This document shows, piece after piece, positions 28,093-38,717 of a DNA stretch of 64,000 bases (the stretch's first letter is position 1; every line of letters begins with the position of its first letter). Below the pieces are notes generated by a model. The model was given only the letters and a program-made list of their open reading frames with translations. It had not been told where the DNA came from and did no database searches. The position numbers and the translations under genes are program-made. This stretch comes from Vibrio spartinae (GTDB lineage: Bacteria > Pseudomonadota > Gammaproteobacteria > Enterobacterales > Vibrionaceae): the NCBI RefSeq assembly GCF_024347135.1, contig NZ_AP024907.1:2471001-2535000 (forward strand), given 5' to 3'.

Positions 28093-28128
28093 AATAAAAA
28101 ATCCCCCGAAAGTTACCTTTGAGGGATC
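28093..28128 (-). terminator. Terminator of qorB
   Basis: Stem ATCCC-C-AAAG / CTTT-C-GGGGAT with a small loop. On the minus strand it is followed by TTTTTTATTTTT. It lies just past the qorB stop. Confidence 0.75.
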
Positions 28129-28167
28129 AATCGATACCATCAGCATCACAATCTATTGTCGATAGCG

Positions 28168-29031
28168 CTACTCAGCAATCCCTGACAACGCCTCTTTTAT
28201 CGTCACATCAATCGGTGTGCTCGGACGTCCTAAGAGCAAACGGAGATCGTTCGACGAACTCAATAGATCGCCCGCCGCCGCCCCGGTTTCAGCGTTCCCT
28301 AATACCATTGAAAATGGTGCCGGAACCCCCGCACTTTCCAACGCTTGAATATAGTCGGATTCAGACAGATTCTGATAAGTCATTGGTTGTCCTGTCGCTT
28401 TAGACAAATAATCCGCAAATTCAGCCAGTGTGAAACTCTGATCACCCGCCAGTTCGTAGATTTTACCGGCCTGTCCCTCATGTGTCAGGACATGAGCGGC
28501 AGCTTCAGCATAATCGCGACGGGGGGCAGAGGAAATACGCCCCTCTCCGGCACATCCAATCATCACGCCCTGTTGCAGAATCGCAGGGATCCCCATGGTA
28601 TAGTTTTCCGAATACCAGCCATTTCTCAAAATCACGGCGGGGAGTGCGGACTCTTGAATCAAAGCTTCTGTCGCGACATGTTCTTCAGCCAACATCAGGG
28701 AAGAACGATCTGCCTTCAAAATACTGGTATAAGCCAGTAAGGTCACGTGCGCGGCTTTCGCGGCTTCAATCACGGTGCGATGCTGGGCAACGCGCTGTCC
28801 GACTTCACTGGAAGAAATCAGCAGCACTTTGTTCACACCGGCAAACGCATCCCGCCATGACTCAGGTTGAGTGTAATCTGCATACCGCACCTGAACCCCA
28901 AGTTTCGCCAAGTCCTGTGCTTTATGAACATCGCGCACTGTCGCGACAATTTGTGATGCAGGGACTTGTTGTCGTAAAGCCTCAATCACGAGACGGCCAA
29001 GCTGGCCGGTTGCTCCGGTAATCGCTAGCAT
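28168..29031 (-). CDS. qorB: NAD(P)H:quinone oxidoreductase 2 type (NmrA-like)
   Basis: 287-residue NAD(P)H-dependent reductase of the atypical short-chain/NmrA class. It has the Rossmann motif ITGATGQLGRLV at residues 4-15 and the family segments LLISSSEVGQRVAQHR and ILRNGWYSENY. E. coli QorB (YtfG, 286 residues) is the closest known model and reduces quinones. It is divergent from an HxlR-type regulator, the same pairing as ytfG/ytfH in E. coli. Confidence 0.9.
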   Translation of the reverse strand: MLAITGATGQLGRLVIEALRQQVPASQIVATVRDVHKAQDLAKLGVQVRYADYTQPESWRDAFAGVNKVLLISSSEVGQRVAQHRTVIEAAKAAHVTLLAYTSILKADRSSLMLAEEHVATEALIQESALPAVILRNGWYSENYTMGIPAILQQGVMIGCAGEGRISSAPRRDYAEAAAHVLTHEGQAGKIYELAGDQSFTLAEFADYLSKATGQPMTYQNLSESDYIQALESAGVPAPFSMVLGNAETGAAAGDLLSSSNDLRLLLGRPSTPIDVTIKEALSGIAE

Positions 29032-29193
29032 AACTTCTCCTTTTGCTTTGTTATCTCAAAATCAATCACGGCCTCATTCACCATTAAACATCACAGATTA
29101 ACCGACGTATCACGGACTGATTGCTCACAAGGCCAACTGATCCTATACTAGAATCAAAACTAACTTTTAGTAAGTACATACAAAAAGGTAAGT

Positions 29194-29616
29194 ATGAAAA
29201 AAACATCTCAGCTTGAACAATATCAGCGCGGCAATGTCTTTATCGCGCAATGTCCGTCCCGGGAGGTACTCAACCATATCACCAGCCGGTGGGGAATTTT
29301 GGTATTGGTTGCTCTGAATGACGGCGCACGACATCGCTTTAGTGGACTCAAGAAGAGAATTACGGGGATTAGTGAAAAAATGCTGTCACAAACACTGCAA
29401 ACTTTAGAACGCGATGGTTTTCTGACTCGGATTGCCTATCCTGTGGTACCGCCCCATGTCGAATACCAGCTCACCCAATATGGCCACACCGTGACACAAA
29501 AAGCGGCTATCCTTGTCGAATGGCTCGAAGACAATATTATTGATATCCAGCGTATTCAGTCTCGATATGATCAAGCGCGGATGGCACACGAGTCATCACT
29601 TCAAGCAAAAAAATAA
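29194..29616 (+). CDS. HxlR-family transcriptional regulator
   Basis: 140-residue winged-helix protein. It begins with a cysteine-containing lead (IAQCPSREVLNHITSRWG), then has the HxlR core LKKRITGISEKMLSQTLQTLERDGFLTR. The Cys near residue 19 matches the redox- or quinone-sensing Cys of relatives such as QorR (YtfH) and YodB. Divergent from qorB, with 162 bases between them; repression of qorB, relieved by quinones or electrophiles, is the likely role. Confidence 0.88.
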   Translation: MKKTSQLEQYQRGNVFIAQCPSREVLNHITSRWGILVLVALNDGARHRFSGLKKRITGISEKMLSQTLQTLERDGFLTRIAYPVVPPHVEYQLTQYGHTVTQKAAILVEWLEDNIIDIQRIQSRYDQARMAHESSLQAKK

Positions 29617-29642
29617 GCGTGCCAAATGCACGCTTATTCATC
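29608..29642. terminator. Bidirectional terminator between the HxlR gene and the efflux operon
   Basis: Perfect 11-bp stem AATAAGCGTGC / GCACGCTTATT with a 5-base loop, flanked by A and T tracts. It lies between the convergent regulator and outer-membrane factor genes. Confidence 0.75.
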
Positions 29643-29670
29643 ACAAACCAGAAATATTCAGTCTCATCAT

Positions 29671-31113
29671 TTATTGATCGATGGTGTCCAAAACGGATGA
29701 AACCTGAGTAGACGTTTGCTGATCAGCGGCTCGCCAACCGCCACCGAGTGCTTTATATAAATTGATCCGGCTCAGCAGCAAATTCAAATGCGATGACAGT
29801 TCGCTCTCCCGGGCACTAAATAATGACCGTTGTGCGTCGAGTAGATCCATATAACTATCATTCCCTTTTTCATAGCGCATCTTCGCCAAGTCATAATAGG
29901 TTTGATTCGCAGCCATATTATTCTGTTGTGCTTGCCACTCTTCCATATAGTAGGTCTGCCCTAGCAGAGCATCAGAGACTTCTTTAAATGCAGTTTCAAT
30001 CGTCTGTTGATAAGCAACCACTGACTGCTGCTTCTTAATCTTTGCCACATCCAGAGAGGCTTGATTACTGCCCCAATCAAAGATTGGTAAAGAGATAGAC
30101 GGCGAAAATTGCCAATACCCAGAATCCGAGTTAAATAACCCCGACAGAGAATTACTGGCACTGCCCGCGTTTGCTGTTAAACGAATACTCGGGAAAAATG
30201 CAGCTCGGGCCGCTCCGATATTTGCGTTGTCTGCTTTAAGGGCATGTTCAGCAGCCAAAATGTCAGGCCGCTTGAGTAACAACTCTGATGAGGTACCCAT
30301 TTGCAACGCTGATAGCATCTGCCCGTTTTCCTCAGGTAAACGTCCGTCAATATATTGCATAATCGGTGCACCCACTAGCTGCCGCAACACATTGTATCCT
30401 CTCGCGACCGCCAGTTTGTACTGGGCTTGTGTCGCCTGAGCACCATGCAAGGCAGTCTGACTTTGCGCGAGCGTCAAAGCATCACTGTATCCGGCATCAT
30501 AGCGAGTTTGCACCAGTGACAAGGTTTCTTGATATGCGTCGACCGTCTCCGTCGTCAACTTCAACAACTCTTGATTGGTGAGGAGATTCATGTAAGCACT
30601 GGCGACTTCACTGATCAGAGCAATCACCGTACTTCGTCGAATCTCATCCTGAGACAGATAACTTTCAAGTGCCTGATCACTCAGGCTTTGAACCCGCCCA
30701 AACAGATCCAGCTCATAACTCGTCACACCGACCGTTGCCCGATACTGGGAAGTATATGACTTCCCATTCCCCGTATTCGCATCAGAAAAACGCGTTCTCG
30801 AACCACTCCCCGAGGCATCCAGCCCCGGATAGCGTTCTGCGTCCTGAATTCGGTACGTCGCTCGTAAAGAAGCAACATTCAGCAAGGTCGTTTTCAAGTT
30901 TTTATTGTTTGCCAGAGCCAGCTCAATTAGTGACTGTAACCGCTCGTCCGGCATAAATGCATGCCAGTCAGGCAGCTCTGTTTCTGCTGTCTGACTGGCT
31001 GCAACACCTTGCCATCCCTGTGTTGAAGGGACATCAGGCTGGTGATAATCCGGTGCCAGACTACAACCACTTAAAACAGCCGCAACCATCAGTGGCAGCA
31101 ACTTAACTTGCAT
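29671..31113 (-). CDS. RND efflux outer-membrane factor (NodT family)
   Basis: 480-residue outer-membrane lipoprotein that forms the exit duct of the pump. The lipobox LSGC has Cys at residue 17. Two OEP repeats follow, with the typical start [13 protein letters not shown] and helix-rich arms with [16 protein letters not shown]. It is the last gene of a three-gene operon and overlaps the pump gene by 11 bases. The family includes OprM, TtgC and AdeK. Substrates are not predictable from sequence. Confidence 0.92.
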   Translation of the reverse strand: MQVKLLPLMVAAVLSGCSLAPDYHQPDVPSTQGWQGVAASQTAETELPDWHAFMPDERLQSLIELALANNKNLKTTLLNVASLRATYRIQDAERYPGLDASGSGSRTRFSDANTGNGKSYTSQYRATVGVTSYELDLFGRVQSLSDQALESYLSQDEIRRSTVIALISEVASAYMNLLTNQELLKLTTETVDAYQETLSLVQTRYDAGYSDALTLAQSQTALHGAQATQAQYKLAVARGYNVLRQLVGAPIMQYIDGRLPEENGQMLSALQMGTSSELLLKRPDILAAEHALKADNANIGAARAAFFPSIRLTANAGSASNSLSGLFNSDSGYWQFSPSISLPIFDWGSNQASLDVAKIKKQQSVVAYQQTIETAFKEVSDALLGQTYYMEEWQAQQNNMAANQTYYDLAKMRYEKGNDSYMDLLDAQRSLFSARESELSSHLNLLLSRINLYKALGGGWRAADQQTSTQVSSVLDTIDQ

Positions 31114-34100
31114 CCGTTTTATCCTCCATAGCCGACGTCGCAGAGAATTCGCTTCTAGGCTTGGTGCGGAACAATCGCATCACCAAGACAAAGAATACCG
31201 GCACAAAGAAAATCGACAGCACCGTTGCGGATAACATCCCACCAATAACGCCCCAGCCGATTGCATTTCGGCTGGCAGCACCCGCACCACTACTGAGTGC
31301 TAACGGTAAAACCCCCAGAATAAATGCAAAAGATGTCATCAGAATCGGACGTAAACGCATTCGACAAGCGTCAACGGTTGCTTTGAACAGATCCATCCCC
31401 TCATCATACTGAGCTTTGGCAAACTCAACGATCAGAATTGCGTTTTTCGCCGACAGACCAATCGTCGTCAACAGCCCAACCTGAAAATAAACATCATTCG
31501 ATAACCCTTTCAAGGAGGTTGCCAACACCGCCCCAAAGATCCCCAACGGCACAATCAAAATAACCGAGAACGGGACACTCCAACTTTCATAGAGGGCGGC
31601 CAGACAGAGGAACACGATGAGCAAAGAGATCCCATACAATAACATCGCTTGAGAGCCCGACTGTCTTTCCTGATATGAAGAACCGCTCCATTCCACATCA
31701 ATGCCTTTTGGCAACTGACGAACCAGTTTTTCAATCTCAAGCATCGCATCACCAGAACTCTTACCGGGCGCGGCCGACCCTTGGATATTGACCGCAGGTG
31801 AAGCATTAAAACGCTCTAACCGTGGCGAACCATAGGTCCAGTAAGTTTTCGCAAAGGTGTCAAACGGCACCATGTCTCCTTCTGCGTTACGAACATGCCA
31901 TAGATTGAAGTCTTCAGGATTCATCCGAAATGGTGCATCCGCCTGAACATATACTTTCTTAATCCGTCCGTTATCGATAAAGTCGTTGACATAAGTCGAT
32001 CCCCACGCTGTTGATAACGTTGAGTTAATGTCGTTAACAGCGACACCCATTGCCATCGCTTTTTCATAATCGATATCAATTCGGAACTGAGCCGTATCTT
32101 CCATCCCATTGGGTCGAACAGACATCAGATTCGGATCCTTCGCCGCCATCCCCAACAATTGGTTACGCGCCTGAATCAGAGCTTCGTGTCCGAGGTTACC
32201 GCGGTCAACCAGATACGCATCAAAGCCACTGGCTGTCCCCAACGAGATAATCGGTGGCAGGTTAAATGCAAATATTTGTGCTTCTTTAATCTGTCCCAAA
32301 GCACCCCATGCACGCCCGATAATGGCTTCGACGGACTGTGAAGGCTTGGTTCGCTGACTCCAGTCCTTCAGTTTGACGAATCCCAGCCCCATATTCTGGC
32401 CACGTCCGGCAAAACTAAACCCTGCAACCGTAAAGACCGACTCAACATCATTTTTTTCGTCTTGCAAAAAATGATTGCGGACTTTTTCCATCACATTGAG
32501 TGTCCGCTCCTGCGTTGCGCCGGCAGGTAGTTTAACCATGACCATCAAGACGCCCTGATCTTCATCAGGCAGGAAGGAGGTCGGCAATTTGTTCCACAGT
32601 AAACCTAACCCACCGACAATTAATGCATAGATCACCAGATATCTGATTTTCTGGTGAATGCCTTTTTCTACCGTGCCGGTATAGCGTACCGTTCCCTGAT
32701 TAAACAGTCGGTTAAACAGGGCAATCGGGCCACGTTTCGCCTGATGACTTCCCTCCGAAAGTGGCTTCAGAATCGTCGCACACAGTGCTGGGGTGAGAAT
32801 CATCGCCACTAAAACAGACAGCGCCATGGAAGAGACGATTGTCAGAGAGAACTGCCGATAAATGGCCCCGGCAGCACCACCAAAGAAAGCCATCGGGACA
32901 AATACCGCGCTCAGAACCAGAGCAATTCCGACCAGTGCACCGGTAATCTGTCCCATCGACTTACGAGTTGCTTCTAAGGGAGATGAACCGTCTTCTGCCA
33001 TCACCCGTTCGACGTTTTCAACCACAACAATCGCGTCATCCACCAGCAGACCAATCGCCAGCACCAAACCAAACATTGTCAGGGTGTTAATTGAAAACCC
33101 GAAGGCCGCCATGATGCCCATCGTCCCCAATAACACGACCGGCACCGCAATGGTCGGAATCAGGGTCGCGCGGAAGTTCTGCAAGAAGAGGTACATGACC
33201 AAAAAGACCAGTACAACGGCTTCAATCAGGGTATGAACCACCTCTTCAATCGAGATTTTAACGAATGGGGTTGTATCGAATGGGTAAACAACTTTCAGCG
33301 AGCTGGGGAAGAATGGTTTCAATTCCTCCATCTTGGCACGCACAGCATCTGCGGTATCCAACGCATTGGCACCGGTGGCAAGCCGAATCGCGATCCCCGT
33401 TGCCGACGAACCATTGAACCGAGCAACTGCGGCATAACTTTCACCACCGATTTCAATGCGTGCAACATCCTGCAAACGAATTTGGGAACCATCGGTATCA
33501 ACTTTAAGCAGGATATTTTTAAAATCGCTGACACTACTCAGACGTCCCTGAGCCGTGATAGTTGCAGTCAGTTGTTGCCCCTTGACTGCGGGCGTTCCAC
33601 CCAATTCACCGACAGATACCTGTGTATTCTGCGCGGTAATGGCACGGAGTACATCACTGGAAGTCAGACTGAAGTTGTTCAGTTTATGTGGATCCAGCCA
33701 GATTCGCATCGCATGTTGCGCCCCAAAGACTTGGGTTTCACCCACCCCCTGAACACGGCTAATCGGATCTTTGACATTTGAGGAGATATAATCCGCGATA
33801 CTGGTATTGTTCATGCTGCCATCAGATGAAATAAAACCGATCACCATCAAGAAGCTACTGGTTGATTTCGCAACCGTAATCCCTCGGGTCACAACCGACT
33901 CAGGCAGTGATGATTCAACGCCAGACAATTTATTCTGTACCTGAACCTGAGCGATATCCGGGTTCGTCCCCGTTGCAAATGTCAGATTAATAGAAAATGA
34001 ACCGGACGAATCACTGTTGGAAGACATATACAACAAATTATCGATACCATTCATGTTTTGTTCGATAACCTGCGTCACACTGTTTTCCACGGTTTTGGCA

Positions 34101-34258
34101 GACGCACCGACATAAACACCAGAGATACTCACCGCCGGTGGTGCAATCTGTGGATACTGCTCAATCGGTAAAGTTTTGATGGACAGCACACCGGCAAGCA
34201 TGATCACAATCGCAATCACCCATGCAAAAATCGGTCTGTCGATAAAAAAGCGAACCAT
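31103..34258 (-). CDS. RND multidrug efflux pump (HAE1 family)
   Basis: 1051-residue inner-membrane transporter of the AcrB/MexB type, normal length. It starts [17 protein letters not shown], has twelve helices, and carries the proton-relay Asp pair in [16 protein letters not shown]. It also has the large periplasmic porter loops with the glycine-rich [10 protein letters not shown] region and a second repeat of the membrane half. It couples proton entry to export of amphiphilic compounds through the adaptor and outer-membrane factor encoded on either side. Confidence 0.95.
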   Translation of the reverse strand: MVRFFIDRPIFAWVIAIVIMLAGVLSIKTLPIEQYPQIAPPAVSISGVYVGASAKTVENSVTQVIEQNMNGIDNLLYMSSNSDSSGSFSINLTFATGTNPDIAQVQVQNKLSGVESSLPESVVTRGITVAKSTSSFLMVIGFISSDGSMNNTSIADYISSNVKDPISRVQGVGETQVFGAQHAMRIWLDPHKLNNFSLTSSDVLRAITAQNTQVSVGELGGTPAVKGQQLTATITAQGRLSSVSDFKNILLKVDTDGSQIRLQDVARIEIGGESYAAVARFNGSSATGIAIRLATGANALDTADAVRAKMEELKPFFPSSLKVVYPFDTTPFVKISIEEVVHTLIEAVVLVFLVMYLFLQNFRATLIPTIAVPVVLLGTMGIMAAFGFSINTLTMFGLVLAIGLLVDDAIVVVENVERVMAEDGSSPLEATRKSMGQITGALVGIALVLSAVFVPMAFFGGAAGAIYRQFSLTIVSSMALSVLVAMILTPALCATILKPLSEGSHQAKRGPIALFNRLFNQGTVRYTGTVEKGIHQKIRYLVIYALIVGGLGLLWNKLPTSFLPDEDQGVLMVMVKLPAGATQERTLNVMEKVRNHFLQDEKNDVESVFTVAGFSFAGRGQNMGLGFVKLKDWSQRTKPSQSVEAIIGRAWGALGQIKEAQIFAFNLPPIISLGTASGFDAYLVDRGNLGHEALIQARNQLLGMAAKDPNLMSVRPNGMEDTAQFRIDIDYEKAMAMGVAVNDINSTLSTAWGSTYVNDFIDNGRIKKVYVQADAPFRMNPEDFNLWHVRNAEGDMVPFDTFAKTYWTYGSPRLERFNASPAVNIQGSAAPGKSSGDAMLEIEKLVRQLPKGIDVEWSGSSYQERQSGSQAMLLYGISLLIVFLCLAALYESWSVPFSVILIVPLGIFGAVLATSLKGLSNDVYFQVGLLTTIGLSAKNAILIVEFAKAQYDEGMDLFKATVDACRMRLRPILMTSFAFILGVLPLALSSGAGAASRNAIGWGVIGGMLSATVLSIFFVPVFFVLVMRLFRTKPRSEFSATSAMEDKTDAS

Positions 34259-34261
34259 ATT

Positions 34262-35410
34262 TTATTGCCCCTGCTCTACCATGTTTGCCGTCACCATTGC
34301 TCCCGGACGAATTTTTTGTAATCCGCTCACGATAACTTTTTCTCCGGCTTTCAGACCAGAATCAACCAGCCACTGAGACCCGACAATCCGGTTCGTGGTG
34401 ATATCACGATCTTCGACTTTGTTTTCTGCATTAATCACCATGATGTGGGCCTGACCCTTATCATCACGCGTTACCGCAGCCTGTGGGACTAAAATCGCTT
34501 TTTCACGATATTCTGTCGGTAGATCAGCTCTCACGAACAGCCCGGGCAGAAGAACTTGATCAGGGTTAGGGAGTAGCGCACGCAGGTTCACCGTACCGGT
34601 TTTCTCATTCACCGTCACATCTGCAAACTGTAAAGTCGCTTCCTGCTCAATTTTCGTCCCGTCATCCAAACTCAATTTGATACCGCTAAGCTTCTTGTCA
34701 CTGCTGGCAGTTTGTTTTCTCAGTTTCAAAAGTTCATTACTGGATTGAGAAAGATCGACATACAAGGGATCAAGTTGCTGAATCGTCGCCAAATAGTTGG
34801 TCTGATTGGCGGTAACCAGCGCCCCTTCGGTGACATTTGATTTACCTATCCGTCCGGAAATCGGTGCTTTAATATGGGTATAATTTAAATTGATCTGGGC
34901 AGATTTCACAGAGGCCTCGGCAGCCATCACTGCTGCGAGTGCTTCACGGTAAGTCGCGCGTGAATCTTCATAATCTTGCTCACTGATCGCACGGCTTTTC
35001 ACCAATGTCCGATAACGCTCAGCCTGCAACTTTGATTTTTCTAATGTGGCTTGGGCTGAAGCTAAACTGGCCTTGGCACTATCCAGAGTTGCATCATATG
35101 TTGCAGGGTCAATTTGGTATAACACTTCACCTTTTTTGACTATGCTGCCTTCAACAAACAAGCGTTTAACAATAATACCAGCGACCTGAGGTCTCACTTC
35201 CGCCACCCGATAGGCACTTGTCCGTCCGGGGAGACGAGCCGTCAACTCGACAGGCTGATATTGGAGCGCAACAGCATCAACTGCGACAGCTTGTGGCTTC
35301 TGTGGGCTTGTCGCTTCAGCCTTGGTGCCATCCGGTTGGCATCCGACTAGCGCAAACACCAACCCGAAGGCGACCAATGACTGGCGATAAAGAGGGAAGG
35401 TTTTCGTCAT
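34262..35410 (-). CDS. RND efflux periplasmic adaptor
   Basis: 382-residue lipoprotein of the AcrA/MexA family that bridges pump and outer-membrane duct. The lipobox LVGC has Cys at residue 24. A lipoyl-like motif, the alpha-helical hairpin (about 100-165) and the barrel region PLYVDLSQSSNELLKL follow in order. First gene of the operon, three bases ahead of the pump. An inverted repeat about 205-220 bases upstream may be an operator, but no regulator gene adjoins. Confidence 0.94.
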   Translation of the reverse strand: MTKTFPLYRQSLVAFGLVFALVGCQPDGTKAEATSPQKPQAVAVDAVALQYQPVELTARLPGRTSAYRVAEVRPQVAGIIVKRLFVEGSIVKKGEVLYQIDPATYDATLDSAKASLASAQATLEKSKLQAERYRTLVKSRAISEQDYEDSRATYREALAAVMAAEASVKSAQINLNYTHIKAPISGRIGKSNVTEGALVTANQTNYLATIQQLDPLYVDLSQSSNELLKLRKQTASSDKKLSGIKLSLDDGTKIEQEATLQFADVTVNEKTGTVNLRALLPNPDQVLLPGLFVRADLPTEYREKAILVPQAAVTRDDKGQAHIMVINAENKVEDRDITTNRIVGSQWLVDSGLKAGEKVIVSGLQKIRPGAMVTANMVEQGQ

Positions 35411-35869
35411 GAATTACTCTCCTAAAACTATGCTACTAGCGCTGAAGTAACATTACTTCAACGCCTCATTCCTTATTCTGTACATGATTTTGTCATCATT
35501 GTGTTCACAGTGACACCGCGAAGAATTTCTACAAACCGACCAATCAAGCAGCATCAACCGTCATTCATATGTATTTGTCATAACGCCACTTTATCAGCCG
35601 TCACAAATCATACTGTCACAAAATGACAGAGAACTAACTATATTCTAGATATTTAACGGGTTAAAGTGTGGTTAATGATGGCCGTATTTTAAGCAATTGA
35701 AGTCATTAATATAATATATTTATCAATGCAGATTCAGAACGGAAGTGACAGAATAAGAAACAGGTGGAATAAAATCATCACAAGTATTATCTGTTCTCGG
35801 ATCGGTATGATGATGTAAAAACCCAATCGCCATGATTGGGTTTACAAACCGTGAACAGCTCAATTTGAA
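35411..35869. promoter_or_regulatory. Region between the efflux operon and dat
   Basis: 459 bases without a gene. It contains an inverted repeat CTGTCA-CAAAA-TGACAG at 35613-35629 that could be an operator for the efflux operon. The dat terminator is at 35819-35843. Nothing else was recognised. Confidence 0.45.
35817..35845 (-). terminator. Terminator of the dat-dgcA-dgcN unit
   Basis: Perfect 10-bp stem AAACCCAATC / GATTGGGTTT with a 5-base loop, followed by T on the minus strand. Confidence 0.8.
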
Positions 35870-36724
35870 TCAAGAATGTGCTTTCGCCGTTTGAATATAA
35901 ATATCTCTGAGCTGCAACGCGATTGGTCCCGGCTGGCCATCGCCGACAGGCTGATCATCGATTGCAACAACCGGCCAAACAAATGTGGTTGCCGAACTGA
36001 TAAATGCTTCTCTGGCTTGCATGGCTTCTTCGATGGTAAATAAGCGTTCTTCAACAGCGATTCCGGTGTCTTGAACCAGCTTCATCAAAGCTGCCCGAGT
36101 AATCCCATGCAGGATATCATGACTCAATGGTCGTGTAACCAATGTTCCTTCTTGCGTCACGATATACGCATTACTGGATCCCCCTTCAGTCACGTATCCG
36201 TCTTCAATCAGCCACACATCATCAGCGCCTGCTGCGTGTGCTGCATGTTTTGCCAAACACGCCGGCAACAGGCTGGTCGTTTTTATATCCCGGCGTTTCC
36301 AGCGGATATCTTCAAATGAAATCACTTTAATGCCGTGCTTCACTTTCGGGCAATCAACCAATGCCTTGGCTTGAGTAAATAAAACTAATGTCGGCTCAAT
36401 CGCATCTTGGTAAGAAAAATCACGATCCCCTTCATTGCCCCGGGTTAATTGCAGATAGATGCCCCCTTCAACCAAATGATTTTTTTCGATCAGCGTCTGC
36501 TGAATGGACGTCAGTTGTTCCGCAGTGGCTGGCATTTTAATACCCAGCTCACGACATGAGCGTTCCAGACGAGCAATATGCCCAGCATTATCAATCAGTT
36601 TGCCATCCAATACAGATGTGACTTCATAAACCGCATCGGCAAATAGAAATCCCCGGTCAAAAATTGACACTTTCGCTTCCGATTCAGGAACATACGCCCC
36701 ATCGACATAAACAATCCGTTCCAT
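35870..36724 (-). CDS. dat: D-amino-acid transaminase (class IV, PLP)
   Basis: 284-residue PLP enzyme that moves amino groups between D-amino acids and 2-oxo acids. It has the class IV start RIVYVDGAYVPESEAKVSIFDRGF, the PLP Lys in RRDIKTTSLLP near residue 145, and the EGGSSNAYIV phosphate-binding motif. The start with a GAGGAA site is preferred over an open frame eight codons longer. It is the last gene of a unit with dgcA and dgcN, which supports a role in D-amino-acid breakdown. Branched-chain or 4-amino-4-deoxychorismate relatives are less likely. Confidence 0.88.
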   Translation of the reverse strand: MERIVYVDGAYVPESEAKVSIFDRGFLFADAVYEVTSVLDGKLIDNAGHIARLERSCRELGIKMPATAEQLTSIQQTLIEKNHLVEGGIYLQLTRGNEGDRDFSYQDAIEPTLVLFTQAKALVDCPKVKHGIKVISFEDIRWKRRDIKTTSLLPACLAKHAAHAAGADDVWLIEDGYVTEGGSSNAYIVTQEGTLVTRPLSHDILHGITRAALMKLVQDTGIAVEERLFTIEEAMQAREAFISSATTFVWPVVAIDDQPVGDGQPGPIALQLRDIYIQTAKAHS

Positions 36725-36738
36725 AAGTAATTTTTCCT

Positions 36739-37713
36739 CTATCCCCACAGTTCTGGCCCAAAGGGCAGCATTTGATTTTTTTCAAACTCAAAACCATATC
36801 TAATATCCTGACTCAGTAATAACGGCCCATCCAGATCAACGACCTCAGCGCCCTGAGCAACGACAAATGCAGGGGCCATGCTGAGTGAAGAAGACAACAT
36901 ACAACCCACCATAACCTGTAATCCGGCGTCCTGAGCCGCTTGTTTCAATGCCAGTGCTTCGGTCAGCCCACCGGTCTTATCAGTCTTGATATTCACCATG
37001 TCGTACCGACCAATGACACGGCTCAGGCTTTGTCGGTCATGACAAGATTCATCTGCACAAATCGGGATCGGCCGATCCAATCCGTCTAAGACCCGATCTT
37101 CATCGGCATGAAACGGCTGCTCGATCATCGCGACATTCAGCTGCTCTAATTCAGGAATCAACGCTTGATACGTTTCAACATCCCAAGCTTCATTGGCATC
37201 AAGAATAATGGTTGCCTGCGGTGAACCACGACGCACTGCACGGACGCGCTCCAAATCCTCCGGGCCACCTAGCTTCAGCTTGAGCAGCGGCCGAAAAGCA
37301 TTCGCGACCGCAGCCTCTTCCATCTTATGAGGTTTATCCAGCGATAAGGTATAAGCGGTTGTCAACGCACCAGGCATCATCTGGAGCCGTGACCAAATCG
37401 TGGTTTTCCCGAGCTTACATTCCAGATCCCACATGGCGCAATCGACCGCATTCCGGGCCGCTCCCGCGGGTAATAAGGGTTGGAGTTGTTGACGGTTAAT
37501 CCCACATTTAACTTCAGGAAAAACCCCTTCAATCTGTGCGATAACACTGTCAATCGACTCCCCGTAACGGTTATAGGGAACGCACTCTCCTCTCCCGGTA
37601 AACCCATTTTTTTCAATCTCAACCACAATCGTTTCAGCGGAAGTCTTACTACCGCGAGAAATCGTGAAACTGCCTCGAATCGGCCAGCTTTTCCGATAGA
37701 GACGAATATTCAT
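36739..37713 (-). CDS. dgcA: Enolase-superfamily epimerase, DgcA-type racemase
   Basis: 324-residue enzyme of the mandelate racemase / muconate lactonising family (dipeptide epimerase subgroup). The base Lys lies in KLKLGGPED, metal ligands in ILDANEAWD, IEQPF and CADESCHD, and the second Lys in NIKTDKTGG. Next to a DUF1611 protein it matches DgcA, described as an N-acetyl-D-glutamate racemase in marine bacteria; L-Ala-D/L-Glu epimerase is the alternative. The ATG overlaps the dgcN stop (ATGA); a GTG two codons earlier is possible. Confidence 0.85.
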   Translation of the reverse strand: MNIRLYRKSWPIRGSFTISRGSKTSAETIVVEIEKNGFTGRGECVPYNRYGESIDSVIAQIEGVFPEVKCGINRQQLQPLLPAGAARNAVDCAMWDLECKLGKTTIWSRLQMMPGALTTAYTLSLDKPHKMEEAAVANAFRPLLKLKLGGPEDLERVRAVRRGSPQATIILDANEAWDVETYQALIPELEQLNVAMIEQPFHADEDRVLDGLDRPIPICADESCHDRQSLSRVIGRYDMVNIKTDKTGGLTEALALKQAAQDAGLQVMVGCMLSSSLSMAPAFVVAQGAEVVDLDGPLLLSQDIRYGFEFEKNQMLPFGPELWG

Positions 37714-38717
37714 GAGCACGCCACCAGCTTTTCAACAATCCGTCCAACCCCCTGCCGGAAAGGGTCAACGACGGGTAATCCAAGCTGTTCTTCAAGCGCT
37801 GCCATATACGACAGTGCCGCTTGCTCATCCAGTCCCGACGTGTTGATCGATACCCCGACAAACTGAGCATTCGGATTGGTTAAACGTGCCGTTGCCAGGT
37901 TGGCAGCCATACAGACGTCAACATCCGGTAAGGCATAATCCGGCAGTCCTCGCATATGCTGACGCGTCGGTTCATGACACAACACCAGCGCATCCGCCTG
38001 AGAGCCATGAATCAATCCAGTGGTGACACCGGCAAACGATGCATGGAACAAGGAACCTTGTCCTTCAATGACATCCCAGTGATCTGGGCTGTTGGCGGGA
38101 GATATCGTCTCAATCGCACCAGAAATAAAGTCTGACACGACACAATCAGCACTAACCCCCTCTCCCGAAATTAAAATCCCTGTCTGACCGGTTGCACGGA
38201 AATCGGTATTCATGCCTCGGTCACGCATTTCTTTTTCTATCGCAAGAGATGTATACATTTTTCCGACGGAGCAATCGGTTCCTACCGTGAGCAAACGCTT
38301 ACCCGTGCGCTTTTTACCAGTCGCAACCGGATAGGCCTGAGTCGGATAGCGCACATCAAACAGAGCACACTCCTGTTTCTCCGCACACGTCACTAAGGCG
38401 GGAATATCGGTTAACTTATTATGTAATCCCGATGCAATATCCATCCCGGCTTCTAACGCTTCAACCAGCACATTGATCCATTCATCAGAAATAATGCCGC
38501 CTCGGTTTGCAACACCAATCACCAACGTTTTTGCCCCAGCGGCCACGGCATCCGAAATGCTCATATCAGGCAAATCACAATCTGCATTGCAGCTTTCTAA
38601 CCGAAACTGTCCGACACAATACTCTGGACGCCATGTTTTAATGCCTTGGGCAACCTTGGCGGCTAATGCATCGGCTGCATCACCTAAAAACAATAAATAC
38701 GGTTTCTTCAGTTCCAT
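37710..38717 (-). CDS. dgcN: DUF1611 protein, DgcN-type N-acetyltransferase
   Basis: 335-residue protein of the DUF1611 family. An N-terminal Rossmann-like part (1-130) is followed by a P-loop GTDCSVGKMYT near residues 146-156 and a P-loop ATPase-like fold. DgcN has been reported to N-acetylate D-glutamate so that DgcA can racemise it, giving a route from D- to L-glutamate. First gene of the three-gene unit, coupled to dgcA by a four-base overlap. The symbol rests on family and neighbourhood. Confidence 0.82.
   Translation of the reverse strand: MELKKPYLLFLGDAADALAAKVAQGIKTWRPEYCVGQFRLESCNADCDLPDMSISDAVAAGAKTLVIGVANRGGIISDEWINVLVEALEAGMDIASGLHNKLTDIPALVTCAEKQECALFDVRYPTQAYPVATGKKRTGKRLLTVGTDCSVGKMYTSLAIEKEMRDRGMNTDFRATGQTGILISGEGVSADCVVSDFISGAIETISPANSPDHWDVIEGQGSLFHASFAGVTTGLIHGSQADALVLCHEPTRQHMRGLPDYALPDVDVCMAANLATARLTNPNAQFVGVSINTSGLDEQAALSYMAALEEQLGLPVVDPFRQGVGRIVEKLVACS

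Noticed and set aside
31161..33781. Several long plus-strand open frames opposite the efflux pump gene
   Set aside because: They are antisense shadows of a clear RND pump gene and show low-complexity, non-protein-like composition.
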